Shown here: one piece after another, positions 19,576 through 28,781 of the stretch
Layout of the letters: each line of letters opens with the position of its first letter
Position numbering within the stretch: the first letter of the stretch is position 1
From: Gammaproteobacteria bacterium
GTDB lineage: Bacteria > Pseudomonadota > Gammaproteobacteria > UBA4575
Assembly (NCBI GenBank): GCA_028279275.1
Contig: JANQOB010000002.1
Coordinates: 1 to 64,000, forward strand
DNA: 64,000 nucleotides
Reading direction: 5' to 3'
Notes under the pieces: generated by a model
Database searches by the model: none
What the model was told of the DNA's origin: nothing
What the model saw: the letters and a program-made list of their open reading frames with translations, nothing else
Translations under genes and position numbers: made by a program

Positions 19576-19809
19576 CTAAAGCTTGAAAGATGACCCTTCC
19601 TTTTTAGTTCCGCTCTTAAACCTTAAACGGGCAATTTTGAGCTCCTCCTCCAGCGAGCGAAATATCTTCTCTACATCTTTATCGCTATAGGTATAACTGC
19701 TTTGGTTAGAAAGATTGCCGATAAGCCTGATCGTTCTGATGGCACTGTTGACTCGGCTTTCAGCAAGCTGAACAAATTTCACTCTGGGGTCGCGTTTATT
19801 ATTCTTCAT
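19576..19809 (-). CDS. Small conserved partner of the GHKL ATPase
   Basis: The product has 77 residues: basic start KNNKRDPRVKF, then helices around SRVNSAIRTIRLIGNLSNQSSY and YSDKDVEKIFRSLEEEL. Small proteins with this N-A-I-R-x-I-R-x-I-G-N-L-S pattern are, from memory, usual beside MORC-type ATPases in restriction clusters. It starts 171 bp after vsr and ends 58 bp before the ATPase start. A very AT-rich tract (19810-19880) upstream may hold its promoter. The function is unknown. Confidence 0.65.
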   Translation of the reverse strand: MKNNKRDPRVKFVQLAESRVNSAIRTIRLIGNLSNQSSYTYSDKDVEKIFRSLEEELKIARLRFKSGTKKEGSSFKL

Positions 19810-19980
19810 ATATACTAATTATGTATCGGATATATACATTATTTATCGATAATATATGCATATATGTTACATATATTTTATATATATTGCAAATATAATC
19901 ATTATGGGAGTGGCTAGGTTTTGTGCAGATCTGTATGACCTACCTGAGCAGATAATTTAACGAGATCAATTCTGTATAAA

Positions 19981-20433
19981 TTATCTCTTTCCCTGTATTA
20001 CTTTGGTTTTTTTATTCGAGTTCAGCCAGATGATTACTGAAGTGATTACAGCATTTAAAGGCCTTTTATTTTTGCCTTTAAGCGAACATTCCCAAATTAT
20101 AAGAATACGCCAGCCTCCTTTTTTTAATTTATTAATGCATTCTTCATCACGCTCATAATTCCGCGTAATTTTCTTTTTCCAGAATTCTTTTCTTGTGGAA
20201 GGCCATTTAAAAAGACTGCAGTCGTGTTTGTGCCAGAAACAACCATGCACAAAAATTACAGCATTATATTTTTTTAATACGATGTCTGGTTTACCTGGAA
20301 GAGTTTTCTGATTAATCCGGTAACGAAAACCGCGATGAAACAGCTCTTTTCTGATTAGAAGTTCTGGTTTTGTGTCCTTAGACCGAATTGCAGCCATGTT
20401 ACGGCTGCGTGTAACTTTGGTGTGGACGTCCAT
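19981..20433 (-). CDS. vsr: Very short patch repair endonuclease
   Basis: The 150-residue Vsr nicks DNA 5' of T in T:G mismatches created by deamination of 5-methylcytosine, starting short-patch repair. It shows RSRNMAAIRSKDTKPE, the catalytic GKPDIVL with Asp50, and the zinc/active-site block VHGCFWHKHDC (His63, His68). It begins directly after the methyltransferase stop codon and is surely cotranscribed with it, protecting the sites that the methylase makes mutable. Confidence 0.96.
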   Translation of the reverse strand: MDVHTKVTRSRNMAAIRSKDTKPELLIRKELFHRGFRYRINQKTLPGKPDIVLKKYNAVIFVHGCFWHKHDCSLFKWPSTRKEFWKKKITRNYERDEECINKLKKGGWRILIIWECSLKGKNKRPLNAVITSVIIWLNSNKKTKVIQGKR

Positions 20434-21705
20434 CTATACAGCAATTGAAAGCTGCTGATTACTGTACTGTTTAATTTCCTGTTTACTGCTAATGATGTGC
20501 GGATACATAACTCTTGCAACAGCCTCAACTACGGGCACAACAACAGAGTTACCAAACTGTTTATACGCCTGTGTATCAGAGACCGGGATTTCAAATTCAT
20601 CTTCAAATCCCATTAAACGTGCACACTCACGCGGTGTAAGTCTTCTTGGATTTTTTCTGGGACCTCTTGAAACTAATATTTCAGAGCCATCTTTGTAGTA
20701 CCGTGCAGATAATGTTCTTGCAATATCATCTTTTTCAAATTTCCCGTATCCGAAGCCGTTACCTCTCTCACGGTGTTTCTGAGCGTATTTCTTTAAATAA
20801 CTCCAGAGTTTTTTACTTAAAATATATTTGCCATTGACTGTGGCATAATCTCCTAATGTGTAATCTTTTTCAGGAGTTTCCTTACCATTTTCAGGATGAA
20901 GAATTGAATCAAGTTTTGGTGCATCTTCCAGATCCGGCAGCACTAATTCTTCCCATAAATTATTTACTTCCTTTCGGAAACCGGCAATAAAGATTCGTTC
21001 TCTATGCTGAGGGACAAAGCGTTTTGCATCAATAATTTTGCAGTGAATGTTATAACCCAATTCTTTCGTTAATGTTCTTTTGATGACATCAAACGTTCTG
21101 CCTTTATCATGGCTGGCTAAATTCTTTACGTTTTCAAGCAAAAATGCAGAGGGTTTCTTCTCAGCAATTATTCTGGCTATATCAAAAAATAAAGTTCCTT
21201 GCGTATCACATTTAAATCCATGCTTTTTTTTAAGTGAATTTTTTTTAGAAACCCCAGCGATTGAAAAAGGCTGACATGGAAAACCTGCAACAAGTACATC
21301 ATGATCCGGTATTTCAGATTCATTTACTTCTTTGATATCCCCCTCAATGCTGTGATCATTAATAAAGTTTTTTTTGTATGTCTCACGGCAGAACTTATCG
21401 ATCTCAGAGGTAAACACACATTTACCGCCAACGGATTCAAAACCCTTACGGGTTCCGCCGATTCCGGCAAATAAATCAATAAAGGTAAAATTATGGTTTT
21501 GCTGATCAGAAGTATGATGTCTGAAATCGTCTGACTGAAAAAGCCCCCATAGCGCATGCTCCAATAAACCCGGATTCCGGATATAACCTTCCTCCATTTT
21601 TTTTAGTGTTCTTACATCGAGATCAAATTTATCAGCAACGTTTTTACGACTAAGAACACTGACTGCGTGCTGCAGATCTCGGGCAATTTGTTCAGTTTGC
21701 GCCAT
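20434..21705 (-). CDS. DNA (cytosine-5) methyltransferase, Dcm/EcoRII-like
   Basis: The 423-residue enzyme has all C5-methylase motifs: [10 protein letters not shown] (SAM binding, about 75-84), catalytic [11 protein letters not shown] with Cys144, LLENVKN with Glu191, and [14 protein letters not shown] near the end. The N-terminal 65 residues include a small helix-turn-helix ([18 protein letters not shown]). The target-recognition region with [18 protein letters not shown] closely resembles Dcm and EcoRII methylase, so CCWGG is the likely target (inference). It is divergent from an EcoRII-like endonuclease 108 bp away, forming a type II R-M pair. Confidence 0.94.
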   Translation of the reverse strand: MAQTEQIARDLQHAVSVLSRKNVADKFDLDVRTLKKMEEGYIRNPGLLEHALWGLFQSDDFRHHTSDQQNHNFTFIDLFAGIGGTRKGFESVGGKCVFTSEIDKFCRETYKKNFINDHSIEGDIKEVNESEIPDHDVLVAGFPCQPFSIAGVSKKNSLKKKHGFKCDTQGTLFFDIARIIAEKKPSAFLLENVKNLASHDKGRTFDVIKRTLTKELGYNIHCKIIDAKRFVPQHRERIFIAGFRKEVNNLWEELVLPDLEDAPKLDSILHPENGKETPEKDYTLGDYATVNGKYILSKKLWSYLKKYAQKHRERGNGFGYGKFEKDDIARTLSARYYKDGSEILVSRGPRKNPRRLTPRECARLMGFEDEFEIPVSDTQAYKQFGNSVVVPVVEAVARVMYPHIISSKQEIKQYSNQQLSIAV

Positions 21706-21813
21706 TTTTTATCAGGGAACGTTTTCAGCATTATTGCATAGAATAGTCCCGTGGGCAAACAAATTTATAAACCACTGTATAAAATTTTGCTCAACTGTGT
21801 AAGGCTATATTAG

Positions 21814-22509
21814 ATGACATTATTTGAACAATTTAAGGAACTGGTACCAGATAATAAGCAGCTGTGTGAGGAAGCAGCTACTGAACTACTGGGCCCGCTG
21901 TCAGAAGATAAAATTAAATCCATGTTCTCATCACTTGTTGATCAGATGTCAGACCAAATTTATGAACGTTACCTCCACTACGAAAATCTTTCCGGCCAAA
22001 AATTAACCGATGATCTGATTGCCAGAGACGGAACCATATCATTTGAGGATATGAAAAGTCTCCATATGTCCATCTCTCAGTCAAGAAAAACAAGAGCCGG
22101 TAAAGCTTTCGAGTTTATTATTGGTGAAATGTTTAAACGACTACATTATCCATTTGAACCACAGCAGCTTGTTGACGGTGCTACACCTGATTTCCTGATG
22201 CCTTCGTATGCGCATTTTGAGGAAAATCCGATTGATTGCATAATTTTCACTGCAAAAAGAACGTTAAGAGAAAGATGGCGACAGATCGTAACTGAGGCAA
22301 ATAAAGGTTATGCATTTTTTTTAGCGACCATTGATCCAAAGGTGACTAATAACCAGATTAATGAGGCAATGAAGCATAAAATTTATTTTGTTATGCCTGA
22401 AAATCTGGTTAGCAAAAATGAACACTACAAATGCTCTCCAAATGTAATTACTTTTGAACAGTTTTTTGAAGACCACTTAGATCCTGCCGTCAGGCGATGG
22501 AGTAGATAA
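21814..22509 (+). CDS. Type II restriction endonuclease, EcoRII C-domain-like
   Basis: The 231-residue product resembles the catalytic domain of EcoRII. It has SRKTRAGKAFEFIIGEMF (Glu100), then TPDFLMPS with Asp126, then FTAKRTLRERWRQ with Lys148 and Arg149. These fit the D...xAK/R nuclease arrangement of EcoRII/SsoII-type enzymes. The separate N-terminal effector domain of EcoRII is missing, as in SsoII/PspGI-like enzymes. It is divergent from the Dcm-like methylase, and cleavage at unmethylated CCWGG-like sites is the natural prediction. Confidence 0.85.
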   Translation: MTLFEQFKELVPDNKQLCEEAATELLGPLSEDKIKSMFSSLVDQMSDQIYERYLHYENLSGQKLTDDLIARDGTISFEDMKSLHMSISQSRKTRAGKAFEFIIGEMFKRLHYPFEPQQLVDGATPDFLMPSYAHFEENPIDCIIFTAKRTLRERWRQIVTEANKGYAFFLATIDPKVTNNQINEAMKHKIYFVMPENLVSKNEHYKCSPNVITFEQFFEDHLDPAVRRWSR

Positions 22510-23011
22510 TATATATTCAGCAAAGATAAATCTGCCTTGTAAAATTGTCAGATCTGAGGAATAACTAATATCACTTCAATAACTGAATTCTCTAATCGAA
22601 CCTGTAGCATAGTTTTATATATTCGTCACGAAAATATTAAATACTAAATTTCATTAAAGTAATTAATTTACAACCCGATTCCCAGATTGCTGCATCTCTT
22701 CTCAACCATTTTAAACAGATATCTTTAAACATCTTCTATGCATGGCGAATTAGTTTGTTGGCACAACTTCAATTGTATTCGGGAAGAACGAAGCCCCGTG
22801 TTGTTAGCACTTTACAAAGCAAAAATGTTTAATAATAAAAAAGTCCTCTTTTATTGATTATTACAAAGTATTTAATTATTTGTTAATCATTTTCCTAAAT
22901 CTATATTTTAACTGTTTCGTTCATTTTTGGATTGATTCACCGCATCAGCCAACTCCTGATTTCGTTTGTCTGCCATGTGATTGTTCACAATCAACAAAGC
23001 ATGAATCACTG
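22510..23011. other. Non-coding AT-rich gap before a broken recombinase
   Basis: There is no supportable gene. An open frame from 22880 joins a hydrophobic, non-homologous leader to the recombinase remnant at 23012; I regard that as a product of rearrangement. The stretch GTGATTGTTCACAATC (22978-22993) is a small palindrome. This is probably the scar of a deletion that removed the recombinase catalytic domain. Confidence 0.5.
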
Positions 23012-24277
23012 CAGCAATTCAATACGTCGAGTTCCATGGGACGGTTAACATTAAATGTATTGCTATCCTTTGCACAGTTTGAACGGGAAGTGACAGGAGA
23101 ACGTATTCGAGACAAAATTGCGGCCTCAAAGAAGAAGGGCATGTGGATGGGTGGCAAAATTCCACTAGGTTATGAGGTAAAAGATCGAAAGCTCATGGTT
23201 AATGCTAATGAAGCTAATACAATAAAATATACCTTTAACCAATATATACAACTCAAATCTGTTCGAAAATTAAAACAACATTTGGATCAAACAAAATACA
23301 AAACCAAACAAAATAAGCAATTCAGTCGTGGGGCGTTGTATAAGATCCTTGCAAACCCCTTATATATTGGAAAAGTAAGACATAAACATCAGGTCTTTAA
23401 TGGAGAACACAAAGCAATTCTAAACTTGGATGTCTGGAAACAGACACAATCTATATTACGATTTAATAATCATGAAAACATACATCGATCGAATGTAAAG
23501 GAACGAAGTTTGTTAACCGGATTATTGTTTGATGATCGTGGTCATCGTATGTCGCCATCGCATACTAATAAAGGGGATAAACGCTATCGCTATTATGTAA
23601 GCCAAGCCTTAATTCAGCATCAAGATAGTATTGCGGGCTCCATTGCACGTGTGACTGCGGATGAAATAGAAAGTGCGGTATTTAAAACGCTTAGTCAAGT
23701 TTATTCTGATGCATCAAATATTCTGAAAATTATCGGATACGTTAATCCTGAATTATCGTTGATAAAAATAATTACCAAGCAGACAAGATCTCTTATACCG
23801 AAGACGTTTACAAATGAAGCACTAGTGAAATTACTCCCAACCATACAGAAAATTATCATTAATAAGAATAATCTAGTTCTTCACATTACCAGAGATAAAT
23901 TTGCTGAAGTGTTTGGATTAGATCCGATCAAAAGAGATCACTATATACATAATCAAACTATTCACTGGCAGCAGAATTGCAAAGGACAAACACTGATGTT
24001 GCCTGGAGAGAACAATATGATTAAAAGTGAAAACTCAGCTCAATCACTTCGGAACGCGACCGCAAAAGCATTGGAATGGAATCAAGGTTTGCTGAAAGGG
24101 TCATTCACCTCTTTACGAGAAATAGCGCAAAAGGAAAACGTTCGAGTTTGGTATATCAGAAGAATACTTCGCTTAGCTTACTTGTCTCCAGATACACTAG
24201 TTTCAATTCATTCCAAATCAAGTGACTTTAATTTGGAAAGGACCAAGATACATACTCTACTAGATTGGCAAATGTAG
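23012..24277 (+). pseudogene. Large serine recombinase, catalytic domain missing
   Basis: From QQFNTSSSMGRLTLNVL to the stop, this frame aligns along its whole length with the intact recombinase at 57058-58680, including the FEREVTGERIRDKI helix, the recombinase domain and the zinc-ribbon-like region. The first 117 or so residues, with the nucleophilic serine, are gone and are replaced by unrelated sequence. The remaining 420 codons are uninterrupted, so the loss is recent or the product is still made. It could not catalyse strand exchange. Confidence 0.85.
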
Positions 24278-24282
24278 TTTAA

Positions 24283-24384
24283 ATGATCGCTTTTGCCCGA
24301 AAGCAGACATAAATTAAGACGAACGAGGTTGGAATCAATGTTTTATAAGTTCAAAATGTCTTCTTACGACCCAAAGCGGAAATT
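24283..24384. mobile_element. 102-bp two-hairpin element, copy 1
   Basis: The left hairpin is ATGATCGCTT...AAGCAGACAT (24283-24310). The spacer contains GACGAACGAGGTTGGAATCA. The right hairpin is AATGTCTTCT...AGCGGAAATT (24355-24384). Copies 2 and 3 have exactly the same length and plan. The ends are inverted repeats of one another, as in a MITE. It starts 5 bp after the recombinase remnant. Confidence 0.75.
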
Positions 24385-24452
24385 ACAATATCAGCATAAA
24401 TAATGTTTTCGAGTAGCATTAAAGTAAGCAAATAAAAAGTTAGTGTTAATCA

Positions 24453-25193
24453 ATGCCCGAAGAAAAACCAAAAAATACAGTTTTAGAAGTAACTTTCCCA
24501 GTAGATGATATGAGGGTCTGGCAAAAATTTATGGTTGGTTTGCGGCAAGAAAATAGATTTTCTCTTGAAGAAGAACCAGCCAAGTTTATCGACAATTTAT
24601 TAAACTATGCTAATAAATATAAGACAAAAAAATTCAACAAAGGAAAAAGATTTTTTCGCGCCCGAATAAACAGACTAAATGACCGAAAGCCTTTTGAACT
24701 GTCAGATTTGGGGGCACCACCTAAAGAATTTGCAAGACACGGGAGGTTGAATCCAATAGGCATACCCTATTTATATCTATCATCAAATCAATTAACTGCA
24801 GTTAGCGAAGTGCGTCCCTGGGTAGGTGGCAAAATTACGGTTGGAGAATTCGTATTGACTAAAGATACAAATCTTATAAATTTTTCGACTAAATTTTTCC
24901 ATCGAGAATCTACGCGCAAGGAACATCGAGGTGCTGAGTTTACATGGAAAAATTTAATTTCTTGGATGTTTTCCGCACCATTTGATCCGCGTGATGACAC
25001 GGCATACGTACCAACTCAGTATTTATCAGAGAGAATCAAGGGGATGGGTTTTGATGGAATTTTATATGATAGTTCTCTAAACACTAAGGGTTACAACGTC
25101 ACTCTTTTCAACTCTAAATCAGCGGTAGCAAAAAGACGTCTGCGAGCATCCGTAAATTCTATAAACCTTCGTGTTAACTATGAGAAGATCTAG
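24453..25193 (+). CDS. RES-domain protein (toxin-like)
   Basis: The product has 246 residues. The RES domain (about 65-235) has FFRARINR, the conserved Glu in AVSEVRPWVG, and the Ser in DGILYDSS and FNSKSAV. RES toxins are NAD+-depleting ADP-ribosyltransferase-like enzymes, usually paired with an Xre/MbcA-type antitoxin. No antitoxin gene is adjacent, so it may be an orphan or a HEPN/RES-type protein with other control. It is bracketed by hairpin repeats on both sides. Confidence 0.82.
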   Translation: MPEEKPKNTVLEVTFPVDDMRVWQKFMVGLRQENRFSLEEEPAKFIDNLLNYANKYKTKKFNKGKRFFRARINRLNDRKPFELSDLGAPPKEFARHGRLNPIGIPYLYLSSNQLTAVSEVRPWVGGKITVGEFVLTKDTNLINFSTKFFHRESTRKEHRGAEFTWKNLISWMFSAPFDPRDDTAYVPTQYLSERIKGMGFDGILYDSSLNTKGYNVTLFNSKSAVAKRRLRASVNSINLRVNYEKI

Positions 25194-25230
25194 AATATTT
25201 GCTGATAAAGACATAATGTCGGTCGTTATT

Positions 25231-25260
25231 AATGACTGCTAACGACCCAAAGCGGACATT
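25231..25260. repeat. Hairpin repeat, R-type, with partial left flank
   Basis: The sequence contains AATGACTGCT and CCAAAGCGGACATT, matching the right half of the 102-bp element. A fragment of a further hairpin (AATGTCGGTCGTTATT) precedes it at 25215. It lies 21-67 bp after the RES gene stop codon. Confidence 0.7.
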
Positions 25261-25282
25261 TAGAAATATTCAGTAATACATA

Positions 25283-26209
25283 ATGATTAAAGTACTAAAA
25301 GTTTATCGTTATAAAAGTTCTGGAAAACTCATTGCGACAAGTTTAGGTGATGGCTATGTAATTCCACTTAATAGCGATTTATCTTTCTCATCAAAAGATC
25401 CGCATAGAATACGGCGTGATACTGAATTAGAAGAAACATCTTATCGAATCGAAGTAAGTGTTGAGTCAAAAGGCAGCATGCAATTTTATCAACCCCTTCG
25501 CACATGGGATGAAAATCATATACCACCTAAGTCAACAGACCCAAATGCGCCACTTGAAAGACGCATTGACATTAGTCCATCTGAAGAATTTAGTGAAGTT
25601 GAAAATAGATATGTTGGGCAATCAAGCGGCCATCCGATAGCTTACATACTATTTGTCTGCACATTCTTTCTTGTTTGGATGATTGGTGTTTGGGGAATCT
25701 GGCCACCTATACTGACTTTCGTGTCAGGGCTATTGATTATATATCTTACCACAACACCTGGAGACTCTATCAGGATAAAAGAAGTGAATGAAGCTAAAGA
25801 ACGCTTGAGAAAAGAAACAGAAAATAAATTAAAGGAAGCAATGCGCGATGTCCATTTTTGGGATGCACTTGACGGTATAGGCTTTGAAAACGCTGTTGCA
25901 AAAATTTATAAAGAAATGGGCTTTGATGTCGAATTTACACCGCGAACAAATGATCAAGGTGTGGATTTAATTCTCAAAAAAGATAATGAAGATATTATTG
26001 TTCAGTGTAAAAAGTATAAAAAGAATGTTGGCGTTGGCGCAGTAAGAGAGCTCGTTGGTGTGCGATCATCATGGCCAAATGCTTCTAAGGCCGTATTGGT
26101 AGCATTATTTGATTTCACTAGCGCAGCAAAAGCATTCGCACAAGAACATGATATTGAGCTATTTTCAGTTGCTAGAAATTATTTAAATTCAGACTATCGT
26201 CCCCAATAG
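25283..26209 (+). CDS. Membrane-anchored Mrr-type restriction endonuclease
   Basis: The 308-residue product has an N-terminal soluble region of about 115 residues, two transmembrane helices (118-137 and 140-157), a short coiled coil, and a C-terminal Mrr catalytic domain. The catalytic residues are Glu202 (IGFENAVAKIY), Asp228 (QGVDLIL), and Gln241-x-Lys243 (VQCKKYK). Mrr-type nucleases cut modified or foreign DNA. Membrane tethering suggests action near the envelope, for example on entering DNA; this is inference. A short non-coding gap with repeats lies on each side. Confidence 0.88.
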   Translation: MIKVLKVYRYKSSGKLIATSLGDGYVIPLNSDLSFSSKDPHRIRRDTELEETSYRIEVSVESKGSMQFYQPLRTWDENHIPPKSTDPNAPLERRIDISPSEEFSEVENRYVGQSSGHPIAYILFVCTFFLVWMIGVWGIWPPILTFVSGLLIIYLTTTPGDSIRIKEVNEAKERLRKETENKLKEAMRDVHFWDALDGIGFENAVAKIYKEMGFDVEFTPRTNDQGVDLILKKDNEDIIVQCKKYKKNVGVGAVRELVGVRSSWPNASKAVLVALFDFTSAAKAFAQEHDIELFSVARNYLNSDYRPQ

Positions 26210-26215
26210 TAGTTT

Positions 26216-26243
26216 ATGTCCGCTATTGGCCGAAAGCGGACAT
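26216..26243. repeat. Solo hairpin repeat, L-type, perfect
   Basis: ATGTCCGCT and AGCGGACAT form a perfect 9-bp stem around the loop ATTGGCCGAA. It begins 7 bp after the nuclease stop codon and 16 bp before the next start. It is the cleanest example of the family. Confidence 0.85.
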
Positions 26244-26258
26244 ATAAGACTTAAATAA

Positions 26259-26726
26259 ATGCTAGAAAAATACATTCTTGAACAATCTCAATTTGATTGG
26301 TCAACAATACTAAAAACTTGGCATTGGTTACTTCCCGCTGAATTTACTTTGTGGTTTATGAATCGTTTTGGTGGTCTCTTTATCGTTACAAATGATGGCT
26401 CTATATATCTTCTGCAAATGGATGATGGTGAATTTAATAAGATCGCAAACAGTAAAGATGCATTTTCAAACCTTATCGACGAAGATAATAATGCTAATGA
26501 GTGGTTATATATTCCACTAGTAGACAAATTAGTCTCTAATGATGTGTACTTAAAAGATGGTGAATGTTATGGCTTCCTTAAACCTCCTGTAATTGGAGGT
26601 GATTACGTTCCAGAAAATGTAAAACCTATTTCAGTAGCTGATTATGTTGGATACTTAGGCTCATTCTATGAACATATTAAAGACTTACCAGATGGAACTA
26701 AAGTAGAGTTTAAAATTACAGAGTAA
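26259..26726 (+). CDS. Tdi1-like immunity protein (DUF1851 family)
   Basis: The 155-residue cytosolic protein resembles DUF1851/T6SS immunity Tdi1 proteins: an early WHWLLPAEFTLWFMNRFGG, IYLLQMDDGEF in the middle, and the diagnostic GECYGFLKPPVIGGDY near 105-120. Such proteins neutralise toxic effectors. No effector gene is adjacent, so it may be an orphan immunity gene acquired as protection. Its stop codon overlaps the first base of the next 102-bp element. Confidence 0.8.
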   Translation: MLEKYILEQSQFDWSTILKTWHWLLPAEFTLWFMNRFGGLFIVTNDGSIYLLQMDDGEFNKIANSKDAFSNLIDEDNNANEWLYIPLVDKLVSNDVYLKDGECYGFLKPPVIGGDYVPENVKPISVADYVGYLGSFYEHIKDLPDGTKVEFKITE

Positions 26727-26827
26727 TGTACGCTATTGGCCGTAAGCAGTCATAAAATGAGACGTATTAGGTTGGAATCAATTAGATACAAGCGCAAAAT
26801 GTCCAGTATCGACCCAAAGCAGACATT
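26726..26827. mobile_element. 102-bp two-hairpin element, copy 2
   Basis: The left hairpin ATGTACGCTATT...TAAGCAGTCAT covers 26726-26753. The spacer has GACGTATTAGGTTGGAATCA. The right hairpin AATGTCCAGT...AGCAGACATT covers 26798-26827. It is the same length as copies 1 and 3. It begins on the last base of the immunity gene stop codon and ends 19 bp before the next start. Confidence 0.8.
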
Positions 26828-26846
26828 CAAGCATATATAAAATTTA

Positions 26847-27845
26847 ATGAGAAATTCCACAAAATTATTGCTAATTGGGTTCATAGCTCCTTTGATTTGC
26901 ACGATTATTATTAATGTAACTATTGATACAGGTAGTTACATAATTGCAATTATTGCATACCCATTAATGCTATTTTTAACGTTCAGTTTTTTATTACCAC
27001 TTCATAAGCTGAATAAGATATATAACTTTACACGAATTAAACAAATCTTAATTGTAGTGGTCATCTCAAGTTTTGGCGGCCTTTTAGTGTTTTTAATTCT
27101 TTTCTCGCCAGCAATTATTAAAAATCCAAGTGAGATGATTAGCAGTGGACTGCCTCTAATCTGGAATTACGTTAGTTTGGGATTATCTGTAGGGATTATA
27201 TCTTGGCTACTATATAGTTATGGCCCTTTGAAAATATCAAATCATGTACGTGAACAAGCTTATCCTGAAGCATCACATGAAGTAGAAAGCACTTCTGCAA
27301 GAGCCGTAAAATTTAGTTCTCTTACTTTTATAGTAATAATAGGTATCCCTTTAATACTGAGTGCTACGATATATACTTTTTCAATTTTTCAACCTGATTA
27401 CAAAATTGATAATAATATTAATGCTGACGAAATTGAAAATACTTATGGACACATTCTTGATGTAATTATTGCACATTATGGGCATGTAGATTTTGACTTA
27501 AAACGTGCTCAGTCAGAAGAATTATCAAAAAAAATAGAAAATCAACTGCGATCCGATGATTCAGTAATCCAAGTTATGATTGATGTTGCGCCAAAGAATG
27601 CAATGCAAGTTGGAAGACAACTTTATATCTTTGATGACAATGTAACTATTCTTAATGAACAGTATGTTTCCAAGTCAGTTGAGCATAATAACTCTGGTTT
27701 AATTAGAGGATACATAGAGACGAATACTCAAAAAGAATACGATATTCTAAAGTATACAAAGACAATCAAATATGCTGATGGTGTTGCGTATTTGGTATTA
27801 AAGCTTGAATATCCAGTCATTGAATCACGATTCACAGCAAATTGA
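26847..27845 (+). CDS. Membrane protein of unknown function
   Basis: The 332-residue product has about five predicted helices in its first 180 residues (about 7-27, 30-50, 64-88, 103-123, 155-178), then a soluble C-terminal domain of about 150 residues with a mix of strands and helices. I see no catalytic motif and recognise no family. It is bracketed by a 102-bp element and a solo hairpin, like a single-gene cassette. Confidence 0.65.
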   Translation: MRNSTKLLLIGFIAPLICTIIINVTIDTGSYIIAIIAYPLMLFLTFSFLLPLHKLNKIYNFTRIKQILIVVVISSFGGLLVFLILFSPAIIKNPSEMISSGLPLIWNYVSLGLSVGIISWLLYSYGPLKISNHVREQAYPEASHEVESTSARAVKFSSLTFIVIIGIPLILSATIYTFSIFQPDYKIDNNINADEIENTYGHILDVIIAHYGHVDFDLKRAQSEELSKKIENQLRSDDSVIQVMIDVAPKNAMQVGRQLYIFDDNVTILNEQYVSKSVEHNNSGLIRGYIETNTQKEYDILKYTKTIKYADGVAYLVLKLEYPVIESRFTAN

Positions 27846-27856
27846 AAAGTGTTTTA

Positions 27857-27884
27857 ATGTCCGCTAATGGCCGTAAGCAGTCAT
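27857..27884. repeat. Solo hairpin repeat, L-type
   Basis: ATGTCCGCTAA pairs imperfectly with TAAGCAGTCAT. It lies between the 3' ends of the convergent membrane-protein gene (stop 11 bp before) and folE2 (stop 9 bp after), where a bidirectional terminator would be expected. Confidence 0.75.
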
Positions 27885-27893
27885 ATATTTTAT

Positions 27894-28706
27894 CTAATCA
27901 ACTGTTTTGTCTTTTTCAATATATGCGTAAGCTGAGTGATTATGTATAGACTCAAAGTTTTCTGATTCAACAGTATAAGCAACAACACGATCATCATTGT
28001 TAAGTTGAGTTGCTATGTCACGTACTAGATCTTCAACAAATTTAGGATTATCGTAAGCTCGTTCGGTTACAAACTTTTCGTCGGGTCGTTTGAGTAATCC
28101 ATATAATTCACATGATGCCTGTTTTTCTACCATCTCAATAATTTCTTCTACCCAAACAAAATCTTTAATGCGTACAGAGATTGTAATGTGTGAGCGTTGG
28201 TTGTGTGCACCATAATCAGAGATACTTTTAGAGCAAGGGCATAGACTTGTAACAGGAACCAAAACAACAACATCAGTTCTCGATTCGCCATTATTTATTT
28301 CACCACGAAAACATACTTGGTAATCTAATAAGCTTTCGACCTTACTAACGGGAGCAGTTTTATTTACAAAGTAAGGGAAAGTCATTTCAATATGGCCGGA
28401 TTCAGCTTCAAGTCTTTCTGCCATTTTTTCAAGAATGTCATTAAATGACTTCACAGAAATTTCACGCTCGTATTCGTTAAGGATTTCAATGAAACGAGAC
28501 ATGTGTGTACCTTTAAAATTGTGTGGCAGGTTCACATACATATTAAATTCAGCAATGGTATGTTGTTCACCACCCGAGCGATCTAAAACGCGAACAGGGT
28601 GTTTAATTCCTTTAATGCCAACTTTATCAATCGGAATTTGACGCGTGTCAGCTTTATTTTGTGTATCAGGGATGTTGACAGCAACATTTGCGGCGCTTGA
28701 GCCCAT
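27894..28706 (-). CDS. folE2: GTP cyclohydrolase IB
   Basis: The 270-residue enzyme opens GTP to dihydroneopterin triphosphate, the first step of folate and of queuosine-type pathways. It shows [34 protein letters not shown] with a metal-site His68, and [16 protein letters not shown] (Cys156, Cys158). FolE2 is the metal-flexible alternative to zinc FolE and in some bacteria is induced by zinc shortage. Upstream, TGTTATGTTATAACATAAC (about 28782-28800) contains a Zur-like A/T-rich palindrome, a possible operator. It is the only plainly metabolic gene in the accessory block. Confidence 0.95.
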   Translation of the reverse strand: MGSSAANVAVNIPDTQNKADTRQIPIDKVGIKGIKHPVRVLDRSGGEQHTIAEFNMYVNLPHNFKGTHMSRFIEILNEYEREISVKSFNDILEKMAERLEAESGHIEMTFPYFVNKTAPVSKVESLLDYQVCFRGEINNGESRTDVVVLVPVTSLCPCSKSISDYGAHNQRSHITISVRIKDFVWVEEIIEMVEKQASCELYGLLKRPDEKFVTERAYDNPKFVEDLVRDIATQLNNDDRVVAYTVESENFESIHNHSAYAYIEKDKTVD

Positions 28707-28781
28707 CTATATAACCTCTTGATAAATATTTAGAAATTTTGTGAAAATAATTTATAACTAGCCTGATGCTAGGAAGTTTAT

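Noticed and set aside
22880..23011. Hydrophobic N-terminal extension joined to the recombinase remnant
   Set aside because: It has no similarity to the intact recombinase N-terminus and its Cys- and Phe-rich composition looks like translated non-coding sequence.
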